The notes under the pieces are model-generated. The model was given only the letters and a program-made list of their open reading frames with translations. It searched no databases and was not told the origin of the DNA. From NCBI GenBank assembly GCA_026415395.1, contig JAOAHD010000002.1, positions 62,001 to 126,000 on the forward strand: a DNA stretch of 64,000 nt, written 5' to 3'. Below, in pieces: positions 9,086-19,099 of this stretch. The first letter of the stretch is position 1, and each line of letters starts with the position of its first letter. The position numbers and the translations under genes were made by a program. This DNA comes from Candidatus Binatia bacterium. GTDB taxonomy: Bacteria > Desulfobacterota > Binatia > HRBIN30.

Positions 9086-9595
9086 CTAGAGGCTCGCGAT
9101 CACCTTCTCCCAGGTGGCAACAACTTGCTTGTAACGGGGATGGGGCGCACCGATGTGGAGATGGAACCCGTACTGCTGGTGCGCATCCGACCAGCAGGCA
9201 TGGTGTTCCACAACGCCAGCTTCCGCTCGCCACACGGTGACGAAATTACACCCCCCGATGCTCTTTTCGTTCCAATGCTTCCATTGCGTACCCGTTCGCG
9301 TCCACTTCTACAGCAAATCGCGGCACGAACGATCGAACTCTTGGATTTTCAACCAAATGGCTGCAACTCCCTCATCGATGATGGTTCTCGGGTTGGTCGT
9401 GCGGGGGTCATCCAAGGGCACGTCGATAATCGAGAAGTCCCCGCATCCCTCGGACGAATCCGGCTTGAGGTACCAATCGTCCGGGTACCACACCCGGTAT
9501 CCTCGGCATGGGTGTATAAACCACGCAGCGGCTGCGCTTCCCGCGCTTAGCACGCACAACATTGTCCCGCCCACGATCCTTGCCCACGAAGACAT
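9086..9595 (-). pseudogene. Small exported protein of the VWYPD family, interrupted by in-frame TAG
   Basis: The ATG at 9595 has AGGAGG seven bases upstream and opens a signal peptide (MSSWARIVGGTMLCVLSAG). The motif HPCRGYRVWYPDDW follows. The frame meets TAG at 9308-9310 (codon 96) but continues in the same frame as convincing protein (WTRTGTQWKHWNEKS ... HPRYKQVVATWEKVIASL) to a TAG at 9086-9088. Reading through gives 169 residues. The neighbouring gene at 9898-10551 shares the signal-peptide/GYxVWYPDxW layout and also has an in-frame TAG. I do not recognise the family. The gene may be a nonsense pseudogene, a readthrough case, or contain a base error (CAG to TAG fits the context). Confidence 0.6.
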
Positions 9596-9897
9596 GATCG
9601 ATCCTCCTTCGTGTCCGAGCAGGATGCCTGAGTTGCCTCCGGCAGGAAAACCGATGCCCATTTCGTTGACATGGACCACCAGCCGGGCGACGGCGACTTC
9701 GTCCAGGACAATCCAGCGGTTTTGGTGTCGAAAGAAAATCCGGAGGAGAACATCGTCTGCCGAACGGCGAATTCAGCGCCCGTCTCAGAGTGTCGATACC
9801 GTCAAAAATCGTCGGAAGGCCATCATGGTCATTGGGGCGCGACGAACTTAATCGAGAACAGACCGGCGCGTGCCCAACGTCCGATAACCTCTGCTGC
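9596..9897. other. Intergenic spacer
   Basis: About 300 bp between two related minus-strand exported-protein genes. I see no convincing open frame, RNA or terminator here. Confidence 0.5.
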
Positions 9898-10551
9898 TCA
9901 TTTTGCCCCTCCCGCGAATTGCAAGCTGTCGTAAGTCTGCGCCATGAGCTGCAGCAGTTGCTCCAAGTTCACGCCTAGTCCGCCGCCGGCCAGCCTCACC
10001 ACAAAGCGCCACTCCCCCAGCTCCTTGCAGGCAAACATGTAAAGCACCGGCCACTGCCAGTATGAGCTTGCCCACGTGTATATGACAGGAATTCCCGCCC
10101 TTTTCCCGGGTGCCTCGGCCTCATCCCGACCCCTGCCGGCGAATCGGTTGACGAGCAGCTTCTCGAGTACCTACGAGCACGGGGTCCTCACGCCCTCCCG
10201 CCAAACGGCCACTTCCGTGTGATCTTCGGGTAACACTTTGCCGTCGTTCACGTACCCCGCTGCACCACTGCTAGAGGCGACAAACAACCCGTCGACTTCG
10301 GAAGAGGAACGCTTTTTCACCGATACCCCCACCGTAAATCGCCAATCCCCCAAAATCGCGGGCGTGGGTGGCGCGAGCGGCTCGATCAGTTCCGGTGGGG
10401 AGTGCACTTTCCAGCCATCCGGGTACCACACCGTGTAGCCGAGCTTGGGATGGCGAAAGGTGGGGGCGCTCGCTGGAGCGACGAGGCCAGAGGCAAGTGT
10501 GGCCGCCAATGCGCATGCGATCGCTCTGCTGAAGGAACGCCTCGGTTTCAT
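9898..10551 (-). pseudogene. Small exported protein, paralogue of 9086-9595, interrupted by in-frame TAG
   Basis: The ATG at 10551 is preceded by GGGAGGAG and encodes a signal peptide (MKPRRSFSRAIACALAATLA) and the motif HPKLGYTVWYPDGW, shared with the next gene downstream. Codon 127 (10171-10173) is TAG. The same frame then continues as strong coding sequence (VLEKLLVNRFAG ... GIPVIYTWASSYWQWPVLYM ... LLQLMAQTYDSLQFAGGAK) to TGA at 9898-9900, giving 216 residues plus the interrupting codon. The distal part resembles small exported lipid- or metal-binding domains of PsbP/DUF type, but I cannot assign a function. CAG to TAG is the simplest substitution that explains the break. Confidence 0.6.
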
Positions 10552-10599
10552 TGCTGCTCTCCTCCCGCTGCTCGTGTGGGTGTGTTCCTCCTGGGTTGC

Positions 10600-11091
10600 T
10601 CCACATGGAGCATGAGCGGACTGCCGCGTACAGCATGAATGGACAGACCGGGGGTGCGGGCAACATGAAGCGGTCAACACTTTGCCCGCTAATCTCCCGC
10701 AAGTACCCTCGCAGGCTATGCCGATGCACGCGTGGCTGCACTTTGGCGAGCGGGGCGCCGCTGTCGGCAAAAATAAGTCCTTCGACCCGACGGGCTTCGA
10801 CGCGTCGCAGTTCGAAGGATCCGAGCCGGGCAAACGTGCCGCCCACAAAGGCAATGCGGCCACAGCAGATCGATTCCGAACAGCGCAAGTCCCACGTTTG
10901 CCAGGGATGCCATTGGCGTGCAGTGGGGTGCGACACTTGCTGCGCGGAGTGGCGCCGATTCCGGACACGCACCCGCCCGCTACGAGCGCCCAGTTGCCAG
11001 GCACGCCGACAGCGGACCTAAATCCTTCCTCTGCCCACGTGGGCGGGGGACAGGAGAACAAAAGAATCGCCCCAACGAGGAACCCGAGCAA
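10600..11091 (-). pseudogene. Possible second exported-protein fragment with frame break
   Basis: A hydrophobic leader (LLGFLVGAILLFS ... TWAEEGF) is read near 11040-11091 in one frame. Further downstream a different frame reads plausibly as protein from about 10920 to 10640 (WHPWQTWDLRCSESICCGR, then FARLGSFELRRVEARRVEG, then SLRGYLREISGQSVDRFML). A single frameshift near 10930-10960 would join them. There is no clear start codon or ribosome binding site and no family match. It may be a decayed gene or the 3' part of the cohesin-like gene upstream. Low confidence. Confidence 0.3.
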
Positions 11092-11119
11092 TGGTGAATT
11101 GTCGTACGGCCTCCACCTT

Positions 11120-11740
11120 CTCGGCCGAAATCGTCGCCACACCGTGAGGGGAGCAGCGCCGAAGAACAACAGGGCCGCGAAGCCCGCAGTTCGGCCGGGC
11201 GGGAGAAGCGCGCAAACCGGGCCACCAGGAGGTGGACTGGGGCGGGCCACCGTGAGTGAGCCGGTTTCGACGCTCACTGCAAGCGCGCTTGCCGTGGCAT
11301 CTGCGGCCATTGCATTCGAAAGCGCGAGCGGAACCGTGTAGCCAGGTGTTGCTGTGGAGTAAATCGACCCCGAACAGCTCGCCACAGGACCATCTGGCAA
11401 ATGTACTCCCGCTGCAAATGCCTCCGGCGACGGTAGAAAAACGTGCCGCATCTTGCCGGGATTCCACGGGCTCTGGCCAGCAGTGAGCGTGAAACCGAGG
11501 GCTGCGAGCGTAGGGTCGATGGTGCAACCAGCGAAGGACAGGACATCTTGGGGAATGCTCAAGTCCACCTGCAGCCCGACGGCCCGATTTTCGCTGTTGC
11601 TCACGACGACGAGCACATCGACCGCCCCTCCGCGCGCACCCGAAGCGGGGGGGAACCGTGACGAGCAACGCACCGGCACGCATCACCGCGGAGAGCGCGA
11701 AGAGGATGAGTCTGATGACTGCTGCCGTTCGAACAATCAT
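11120..11740 (-). pseudogene. Cohesin-like exported protein with C-terminal membrane anchor, frameshifted in a C7 tract
   Basis: The ATG at 11740 has AGGAGG six bases upstream and encodes a signal peptide (MIVRTAAVIRLILFALSAVM). After VTVPP the coding frame switches at a run of seven Cs (plus-strand 11647-11653). Removing one C continues the protein as ASGARGGAVDVLVVVSNSEN, then VGLQVDLSIPQDVLSFAGC, a beta-rich cohesin-like module. It ends in a hydrophobic stretch followed by arginines (AGFAALLFFGAAPLTVWRRF), which looks like a sorting or membrane anchor. The 3' end is unresolved because no stop follows the basic tail in this frame. Cohesin-like domains are common in exported proteins of uncultured deltaproteobacteria. 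Confidence 0.5.
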
Positions 11741-12103
11741 GGTCAACCTCCTGTGCATCGACTCTTTGCCAAAAGAGAAAGTCAAGGTTGTGCGGCACTT
11801 CGGTGCGGTTCACTAAACGGGTCGTGCCTCGTGTTGCGGATGACGATGAGTCGCGAGGCATGAGGGGCGCAGGGCTGGGATTGCTTGGCGGAGTGTGCCC
11901 TGAGTGGAGCGCCGGAGCCGGCAGGGCCGTGGCCGGTTGTCCATCTTGGGTGGACGAACCCTGGGAAGCGGAGAGGGGCCGAAGCAGCGGGGAGCGGGGT
12001 ACCACCAGTCCCCGCTGCTTGGATGTTGAGCCTGGAAGGCGAGAGATGACGAGCCATGAGTGCTTCGCTCCGCTCGCGATGGTGGACGTGACCGGAACCC
12101 TGC
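11741..12103. other. Intergenic region downstream of the RHS gene
   Basis: This 360-bp stretch lies directly behind the 3' end of the RHS protein gene, where an immunity gene would be expected for an RHS toxin. I find no frame with a ribosome binding site or protein-like composition on either strand. Confidence 0.45.
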
Positions 12104-15100
12104 TTAGGTGGCGTTGCAGGTCGGGCAGTACTTCTGGAAGAGTTCCAGGGTACGCGCGCTCGAGGCGTTGTGCAGCGTCACTTCGCCACCGACCGTTTGG
12201 TGGATGAGCACACGCACCGGCGATCCCAGCGGTCCCGAGAACAGGTGAGTGCCGACCAGCATGTGGCCAAAGGCGTAGCGATCTTGCAAGTAATGCGAGG
12301 CAGCGCCGAGGTGGTATACCTTGTTGCCGCCGCGGGCGAGCTTGTCCAGGTGAAACGCTTCTGCGCGCTTCGCGGCGAGGTCGAAGTGATCCTCGTTGTT
12401 CAGCATGCGGCCGAGCTGCTTGAAAAAGCCCTGGCCGACGGCGTCCTGCTCTTGGTTAGCAGCGGTGATGCGCTCGGCCAAGTGAGCGGGATAGCCGGCC
12501 TCCAATGCAGCGTCGTAAGTAATTCCGTTATGCGTGGAGGTGTTGCTCGCCAGTTGGAAGCCTGGCTTGGCAGGCGCCGAACTGTCGCTCGGCAGCCCGG
12601 CTCCTATCATTTGATCGAACATATAGGTCGCGCCGTAACCGGCCAGGGTGCTCAAGCCGTACACCCACTCGTCGGACAATCCGGCCCCTTCGGCAACCTT
12701 CTCCGTGGCCTTCGAGATCACCGTGCTGAAGGCGGCGCGAGCGCCGACCTTGGCGAGGCCATCTACGGCCTGCGCCACACTGGTCAACTTGATATTTCCG
12801 GCAAGCGCACTGGTTGCGAGGGCAACGCCGCCGGCAACGATGCCCAGTCCGATCGCAACTGCCCCGGTGATTGCGCCCGCCAGGGCAGCCTGGCCGATTT
12901 TAGACAGCGGCAACCCCTGGGCTGCGGCCGACATGGCGTTGATCGCCGCAGAGAGGAAAATGCCGACAAGGATGACCAGAATCGTCTCGAGGAATGCGCC
13001 TTGGGCATCGGTGGCATTGGTTGGGCTCCACGCAGCGTAGGCGTACGGGCTGCCTTGCGGCATTGCGGGGTCCAGGCTGCTGAACTGGCCGAGATCAGGG
13101 TCGTAAAAGCGAAAGCCCGCGTACTGAAGCCCGCTCGCTGGTTCGCGCTCATAGCCGGTGAATTCGCGACAGCCGTGGCTGCTCGCTGCGCATCGCGTGG
13201 TGGGGAGACGGCGACCGGCGCTATCGAAGTAGCCAAGCACGCCTCCGTACGGGAGGTAGCGCACGTGAACGACGACGCGCCCGCTGGAGTCGGTCACCAG
13301 TTGCGTGGAGCCGAGGTGATTGAGGTGGAAGTAACGAAACTCAGAGGGAAGGGATTGGCCTTCGGCTCGGGACACGAAGAGCGGCCAGGGGAGGGTGCCG
13401 GACGACCAAACGACAAGTAATCCGATCACGAAGGCCGGGCGGATGCGTTGACCGAAGCATCGGGCTCCGCGGCCGGGGGCAAGGCACAACAGCGCCAGCG
13501 TGACAAACAGAACAGTTGCTCCAACCTGCGCCACGTCGGTGCGTATCGATAGTTGCAATCCGGGCTGACCAGTGGCGGCGGTGCGGGCGAGCAAAGTCCA
13601 AGGAGGCACTTCACGGTCCGCTTGAGCAAGCTGCTGGTTGGGGGACCGCTGTGAAGCGAGCAGGATGTTGCCGGCGAAGTAAAACTTGGTGGCGTACCCG
13701 GGCTCGGCCTCGATGAGTCCAAAGTAGTAACGCTTCCAGGACCCTCCGCTGCGTCGTTCGCCGATGCGCATGCCGGTGTGGTCGTAGTGAAACTCGACGG
13801 CGCCGCCGTTGATCCGCACCAAGCGGTTGTCGGCATCGTAGGTGAAATCGTAGCCGGGCTTCCTGATGCGATTGCCGTTGGCGTCGTAGGAAATCCGGTT
13901 GTCGGTAGTGTCGATGGCGGTCGCCCGGTGGGGTCGGTACGGGTCGTACGCAAAGGTCGACCCTTCTTTCCGCGTGATGTTGCCCAAGGCGTTGTACTGG
14001 TACGTGATCGTGGCGTTGCTTTGTGGCAGCGTGCACGAGGTGAGGCGGCCGAGCCCGTCGTAGTTGAAGCTTTCCGAGCGATCCAACTCGGGAATTCCGG
14101 CGGTCGACCCTTGGTCGAGAATTTCGCCGACGAGTCCGTTGGCCGTGTAGGAACGGTAAGCGAGGCTTTGATAGCGCGCAGCACCGCGGGTGGTTTCGCT
14201 CGCCAACAAGCGGAAGGCCCCCGTAGCGGTGGCGTACGTGCGAACGTCGCGCGTACCGTTGCCGAAGCGGATTTCGCGCGGACGGCCGAAGAGGTCGTAG
14301 GTAATTTTGCGCGCGTAGACGCGATTGCCGAGCACCGCGTACAGTTGCCCCGCGCGGTCGTAGCGGTGGCGCACGACCTCGCCATCGGGATACGTGAGGC
14401 TGGTGATGTTGCCGGCGGCGTCGTAGGTTCGTTGCAGGAGTGCGGAAGTTGCGGATTCGCCGGGTAGGCTCATCGTCGTGCGAGCGGCAACGACCCTCCC
14501 GGCACGGTCGTAGTACAACGAGGAAATCACAGTGCCGCCGTCGTCACTGCGCTCCTCGACGCGAGTGATGCGCCCGAACGCTCCCTCCGGATCTGCTCCG
14601 ACCGCAGCAGCGTCAATCACATCCGGATACGTGTCGTACCCAAAGGAAATCGCCGGCTCCTCGCCGCAACGCCAAACGAAACTGTCCCCAGTGTAGTAAT
14701 GTTTGGCGACCAGGCGATCCTTATCGTCGTAACAAAGGCTGATGTGCCGCCCGGGCGTGGGATCGTCTTCATAAACGCGCTTGCCGTTGGGGTCGTAGCC
14801 GTACGACCAAGTGCCCGAGTTGGGATCCTCGCGCCGCACGAGGAGCCCGCGGGTGTCGTACTCGTGAATGACCATTGTGGCATAATTCCACTGCCCCGAA
14901 TCGCCGGCCTGCGTCAGCGTAAGCAAGCGCCCCAGGCCATCGTACGTCCGCAGCGTTCCTTGCAAGAAGCGCCCGTCGGACGACGCCACGGTTCGGCTTT
15001 CGACGACCCGGCCATAAGCGTCGCGTCGTTCGGTGGTGATGGAGCCGGCGCAATTGCGGGCAACGGCGCAAGCATCCCAAGACGTTGTTGTCCAAGCCAC

Positions 15101-18100
15101 GCTGTGGTCGCGGCGTGTCACCGCACCGTCCGGTAGTCTGGTCACGATCACCCGTCCGAGCCCGTCGTATTGGTAAGAGGTCCAACCCGTGTCGGGACTG
15201 AGCGGAACGAGTTCGCCCCCGCGCCCACGTGTGGTGAACGGTGCCGCCTTGCGGGTCAGAAGTCCTAACTCGTTATACACGCGTGTCGTTTCCACAACGA
15301 GCACGCGGCGGCCATCGACGTATCCCTCGCGTTGCGACTGGACCGAGCGCCCGAGCGCGTCGTACAACTCGAAGCGAGAGAGGTAGCGGCGGTTGTCGAT
15401 GAGGGTGCGTGCCTCGATGGCAGTGGGATAGCCTGGGGCTCCGAGAACATGGGCAAATTGCCGGTAAGGCTGCCCGCGCGGGTCACCCTCCGTAGGCAGC
15501 CGATCTCCCGGCCGGAATTCCGCTCGCAGGCGACAAAAGGTGTCGTACTCCCAGCGGGCCGCCGGTGGGTTGGGAGCAGTCGGTGTATGCGGGGTGGTTT
15601 CCCCGGTCTTGACTCCACAGGCCGGATCGTACTCGAAGTCGACCTGGTGGCCGGCGGGGTCTTCGACAAGTCGAGGATAAGTGCGCGTCACGTCCTCGTA
15701 GAGGGTAATGGTGCGTCGGCCCCACGTGTCCTCCACCCGCTGCACGTTGCCTTCCGCGGTGTAAGTTAGGCGGGACCTGGTGCACAGCCCGCCCCCTGGG
15801 CACCAGCGATACATCCACTCGAGTCCTGGTGGGACGGGGTTCACCCACGCGTATTTTTCCGTGAGGTTGCCCGCGTCGTCGTAACTGTACCACTCGCGCT
15901 GCAACGTCGCTTGCGTGCCTTGGGGGTCGTCCACCGTCCAACTTTCCCGAGCACGGTCCACCAAATACCGGGAAGGTTCATCCCAGAGGTGGTAAAGCGT
16001 GATGGTGTCCACTGGCTTGGTTTGCGAGCCGAAGCGCCGGGTGCGGACGACGTTGCCGTAAGCGTCCCACTCGAGATTGGTTGTGCCGCTGACGGCGCGG
16101 ATGACGAAGTTCGTGGTGTCGTACCGCAGGGATTGCTCGAAGCGAACCCAGTAGCGGTCGGAGCTCTGTCGTATGTGCGGACATGGTGTTGGTTGGCAAG
16201 TTGCGGGATTCGCATGGCATGAGGGGTCGAGCCGCAAGCAACCCCAGGTGCTGGTTTCGTGCACGAGCAACTCGTCGTCGGGTGTGAGCACCATGCTGGC
16301 CTCGACTTTGCCCTTGCGCACCGCGTCCTGATGGAAGAAGCGAACCTTGCGGTAGCCATTGGGCTGCACTTCCATCACTGTGCGAAATCCCCGGAACTCT
16401 CGTGCCCGCGGTTCGTAACGGCCGTAGGCGTAGTGGAGTTCGGTGGTGATTTGGTGGCTGCCTTCGATGACGCAATCTGTTCCGGAGCCACGTCCGCATA
16501 GGCCGTCGGTGCGCGTGATCTCGGCCACGGTCCACTGCACCCAAGGGAGACGAGAAACGCCGTAGTTGTCGGTGTTGTCCCAAACGGTGGAGGGCTCGTA
16601 CTCGAGGAGCGTCACACTGCCGAGACCGTTTTCGGACTGGATCATGAGGTCCGGCCGCAAGCCGAAAGGATTCCGCGCAACGAGGGCGGCGGGCTGGTTC
16701 GCGCAATTGCGGCCGTTTTCGCTCGGGCACCAGGCACCGTTGCCATTGTGGTACAGGGCGATTTTCCCCGGGAAGCTGAATTCGGCCGCGGCGTTGGCGA
16801 AGTCGACCATGTGGTCGCCATCGACGTCGAATGTGTCTGCGTAGGTGTAGGAAACAGTGGTTCCACCGAAGCGCTGCTCCCCGAGATTGCGGAGCTGCGC
16901 GGGCGCGCTTCGCCAAGGAAATGGCTCGTCGGCAAAGCCCGCCCCGCGGTTGAACCAAACCTGCCACCGGCCGGGAGCCACGCTGCTGCACGTTTCGACG
17001 GCATCCGGCAGGCCGTCGCCATTGACATCGAGGAGATCCCGCACCACGTCACCCCGCCCGTCGTTGAGGGTCATTTGGATGCCGTTCCACCCGCAAGGGG
17101 ATGTCGGCAAAGACCACTCGAGTGGCCCGACCACGTCGTTCCCCGTGTTGATCATGACGAACCACTTGCCGGTGTAGCTCGACCCAACGCGTGGATCCCG
17201 CGCCAAGACTTGATCAGCCAAGCCATCGCCGTTCATGTCGGCGAGTGCTGCGATTTGCAAACCGTTCCGTGTGGTGAAGCGCAACACCCGCCACGGTGTG
17301 TCGAGGCGCATGGGAGTGGGTGAGAACTGCGTTCCGTTGTTATGCCAGATGAGCACCTCTCCGTTTTCGATCGACACGTAGTCCGGCCGGCCGTCGCCGT
17401 TCATATCGATCAGGTCGGCCAGGTCCGCCGAGCCGTCTTCAAAGCCGAGAAAACTCCGGCCGGACTCGGTTCTGCGCAAGTACCCAGCGGGCGCAGGGAA
17501 CGGGACCGGTGGGTCGAAGCGCCACTGCTGATGGGTGGCATCCGGCGGCCGACCACGGTGCACGTCCCAGTAGGGCTGCGACGGACTCCAGCCGTACGAG
17601 GTGACGTAGTCGGGGAACCCGTCTCCATCGATATCGAACACATCGGCCATGGCGCGCGCATCACTTTCGCCGAGGCGCGTGAAGCGAATGCCCGGACACT
17701 CGCTGCCGACAGGTGGCCCAAATTCGTCCTCGACGATGCCACGGATCGACCACTCCGTTGGCGTCGCGGCAAAGCCGGCCGGGCTGCCAAAGTAGACGTC
17801 CCAGTCGGCGCGCCGCAGCGTGAGATCCTGTCCCCAAGTCATGCAGTCGGTGTTCACGTTGACGAGATCGGTGAAACCGTCGCCGTTGAGGTCGAGAAGA
17901 TCGCGGTATGTCGTCCGCTCGCGTCCCCACGTCACCACGCGACGCAAGGCCTTACGGTCAGCCTCAAGATCGGCTGGGTAGGGGGAGCCATTGCCTTGTA
18001 AAGGCGCGATGGGAGTGCCGAATTGTGGGCGTGCAATCACCTGCGCCGCGGCCCAGAATCCCGCCTGGCCGGTGTGGAGATTGCGATAAAGAAAGGTCGT

Positions 18101-19099
18101 GCTCGCCGGACGGCCGTCCCGTCGAGCGAGAGCGAGGCCGCGCCCATCGAACAGCGTGACCGCGGATAGAAACGACACGCGGCCGTAACGATTCGACCAG
18201 GAACCCCCGAGATCGAACTCGTACTCCAGAGCATAGCTGCGCACCGTGCGCCCGTTGAACTTAACTTCGACGCGGTCGAGCAAGCGATCGAGCTCGCGGG
18301 GGTAGCCGCCGATCGCGTCAATCACGCGGTCCGCACAAGGGCGCCCCGACTCTTCTCCGCCCGGACAGCGAAACCCCGTGGTGCGCCACCAGAAGTGCAC
18401 AGCAAATGCTGGTGGCCACTGCGTGCGCGTGTTGCCAGTGTAGCGTATCAGGCTGGGATACGCAGTGTCTTGCCGAAGGTTGGTTTCGTAGTCGATGGTG
18501 AGAAAGTTGCCGTTCAGGTCCTCTACCCGAGTGAGGTACCAGCGAAATGTCTTGCAGTTGGGGAGCGGCCGCTTGGGCTCGCGACCTTCAGGAGTGGTGC
18601 CGAACTCGTAGCGCCGGCCGCTGCGGTCCCAAATGACCCACGAGTCCGAAGACGGCCGATGCTCGATCCTTAAAAAGGATTCTTCGACCACGGGGAGACA
18701 CCGCTCGCCCGAAAGCCGGCACTCGACTTGGGCCTCCGGAAGGACAACTAGGAACTCATCGGTTTCATAGCCGCACAGCACGGCCCCGTTGCGCGTCGAG
18801 CGTTGCACGTGCCCCAGCGGCAAATCCCAGCCGTAGCCGTAGGGGCTCGGCCCACCTTGGCTAGAGTACATGAGCCGTAGTTTGGGTTCGATCCCCCCAC
18901 GCCCCGGCGGCACGGCGATGGGAATCTCTGTCATCGCGGCACCGATGAACATATTGGCCTCGGGTGCTTTCGCGAGCCCGGTAAACGGCGTCGACCCATC
19001 GCCCGTTTTGGCACCGTGTGCTGCGCTAGCCTCCACCCGCACGTGCTTTGCGAACAGCAGGCACACACTGACCACGATCAAGAGCTTCCACCTGCTCAT
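12104..19099 (-). CDS. Giant secreted SpvB/FG-GAP/RHS repeat protein
   Basis: This 2331-residue protein starts at the ATG at 19099 behind AGGGG, with a signal peptide (LLIVVSVCLLFAKHVRVEASA). Residues about 40-290 match the SpvB/TcB N-terminal domain (AAMTEIPIAVPPGRGGIEPK). Six FG-GAP/VCBS calcium-loop motifs lie between about 400 and 765 (LDLNGDGF, FDIDGDGFPD, IDMNGDGRPD, ADMNGDGLAD, LDVNGDGLPD, FDVDGDHMVD). YD/RHS repeats fill about 1180-1780. Two hydrophobic segments near 1865-1920 separate these from the RHS core (GYEREPASGLQYAGFRFYDP, near 1985). The C-terminal 290 residues hold helical hydrophobic stretches and a histidine-rich segment (YHLGAASHYLQDRYAFGHM) resembling zinc-dependent phospholipase C-type folds. 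The architecture is that of Tc/RHS toxins, where the shell encapsulates a C-terminal effector. The target is unknown and no immunity gene is evident. Confidence 0.88.
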   Translation of the reverse strand: MSRWKLLIVVSVCLLFAKHVRVEASAAHGAKTGDGSTPFTGLAKAPEANMFIGAAMTEIPIAVPPGRGGIEPKLRLMYSSQGGPSPYGYGWDLPLGHVQRSTRNGAVLCGYETDEFLVVLPEAQVECRLSGERCLPVVEESFLRIEHRPSSDSWVIWDRSGRRYEFGTTPEGREPKRPLPNCKTFRWYLTRVEDLNGNFLTIDYETNLRQDTAYPSLIRYTGNTRTQWPPAFAVHFWWRTTGFRCPGGEESGRPCADRVIDAIGGYPRELDRLLDRVEVKFNGRTVRSYALEYEFDLGGSWSNRYGRVSFLSAVTLFDGRGLALARRDGRPASTTFLYRNLHTGQAGFWAAAQVIARPQFGTPIAPLQGNGSPYPADLEADRKALRRVVTWGRERTTYRDLLDLNGDGFTDLVNVNTDCMTWGQDLTLRRADWDVYFGSPAGFAATPTEWSIRGIVEDEFGPPVGSECPGIRFTRLGESDARAMADVFDIDGDGFPDYVTSYGWSPSQPYWDVHRGRPPDATHQQWRFDPPVPFPAPAGYLRRTESGRSFLGFEDGSADLADLIDMNGDGRPDYVSIENGEVLIWHNNGTQFSPTPMRLDTPWRVLRFTTRNGLQIAALADMNGDGLADQVLARDPRVGSSYTGKWFVMINTGNDVVGPLEWSLPTSPCGWNGIQMTLNDGRGDVVRDLLDVNGDGLPDAVETCSSVAPGRWQVWFNRGAGFADEPFPWRSAPAQLRNLGEQRFGGTTVSYTYADTFDVDGDHMVDFANAAAEFSFPGKIALYHNGNGAWCPSENGRNCANQPAALVARNPFGLRPDLMIQSENGLGSVTLLEYEPSTVWDNTDNYGVSRLPWVQWTVAEITRTDGLCGRGSGTDCVIEGSHQITTELHYAYGRYEPRAREFRGFRTVMEVQPNGYRKVRFFHQDAVRKGKVEASMVLTPDDELLVHETSTWGCLRLDPSCHANPATCQPTPCPHIRQSSDRYWVRFEQSLRYDTTNFVIRAVSGTTNLEWDAYGNVVRTRRFGSQTKPVDTITLYHLWDEPSRYLVDRARESWTVDDPQGTQATLQREWYSYDDAGNLTEKYAWVNPVPPGLEWMYRWCPGGGLCTRSRLTYTAEGNVQRVEDTWGRRTITLYEDVTRTYPRLVEDPAGHQVDFEYDPACGVKTGETTPHTPTAPNPPAARWEYDTFCRLRAEFRPGDRLPTEGDPRGQPYRQFAHVLGAPGYPTAIEARTLIDNRRYLSRFELYDALGRSVQSQREGYVDGRRVLVVETTRVYNELGLLTRKAAPFTTRGRGGELVPLSPDTGWTSYQYDGLGRVIVTRLPDGAVTRRDHSVAWTTTSWDACAVARNCAGSITTERRDAYGRVVESRTVASSDGRFLQGTLRTYDGLGRLLTLTQAGDSGQWNYATMVIHEYDTRGLLVRREDPNSGTWSYGYDPNGKRVYEDDPTPGRHISLCYDDKDRLVAKHYYTGDSFVWRCGEEPAISFGYDTYPDVIDAAAVGADPEGAFGRITRVEERSDDGGTVISSLYYDRAGRVVAARTTMSLPGESATSALLQRTYDAAGNITSLTYPDGEVVRHRYDRAGQLYAVLGNRVYARKITYDLFGRPREIRFGNGTRDVRTYATATGAFRLLASETTRGAARYQSLAYRSYTANGLVGEILDQGSTAGIPELDRSESFNYDGLGRLTSCTLPQSNATITYQYNALGNITRKEGSTFAYDPYRPHRATAIDTTDNRISYDANGNRIRKPGYDFTYDADNRLVRINGGAVEFHYDHTGMRIGERRSGGSWKRYYFGLIEAEPGYATKFYFAGNILLASQRSPNQQLAQADREVPPWTLLARTAATGQPGLQLSIRTDVAQVGATVLFVTLALLCLAPGRGARCFGQRIRPAFVIGLLVVWSSGTLPWPLFVSRAEGQSLPSEFRYFHLNHLGSTQLVTDSSGRVVVHVRYLPYGGVLGYFDSAGRRLPTTRCAASSHGCREFTGYEREPASGLQYAGFRFYDPDLGQFSSLDPAMPQGSPYAYAAWSPTNATDAQGAFLETILVILVGIFLSAAINAMSAAAQGLPLSKIGQAALAGAITGAVAIGLGIVAGGVALATSALAGNIKLTSVAQAVDGLAKVGARAAFSTVISKATEKVAEGAGLSDEWVYGLSTLAGYGATYMFDQMIGAGLPSDSSAPAKPGFQLASNTSTHNGITYDAALEAGYPAHLAERITAANQEQDAVGQGFFKQLGRMLNNEDHFDLAAKRAEAFHLDKLARGGNKVYHLGAASHYLQDRYAFGHMLVGTHLFSGPLGSPVRVLIHQTVGGEVTLHNASSARTLELFQKYCPTCNAT

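Noticed and set aside
12170-13420. 416-residue plus-strand frame opposite the RHS gene
   Set aside because: Antisense to the RHS core and C-terminal region; no recognisable features. It was also considered as an immunity gene and rejected.
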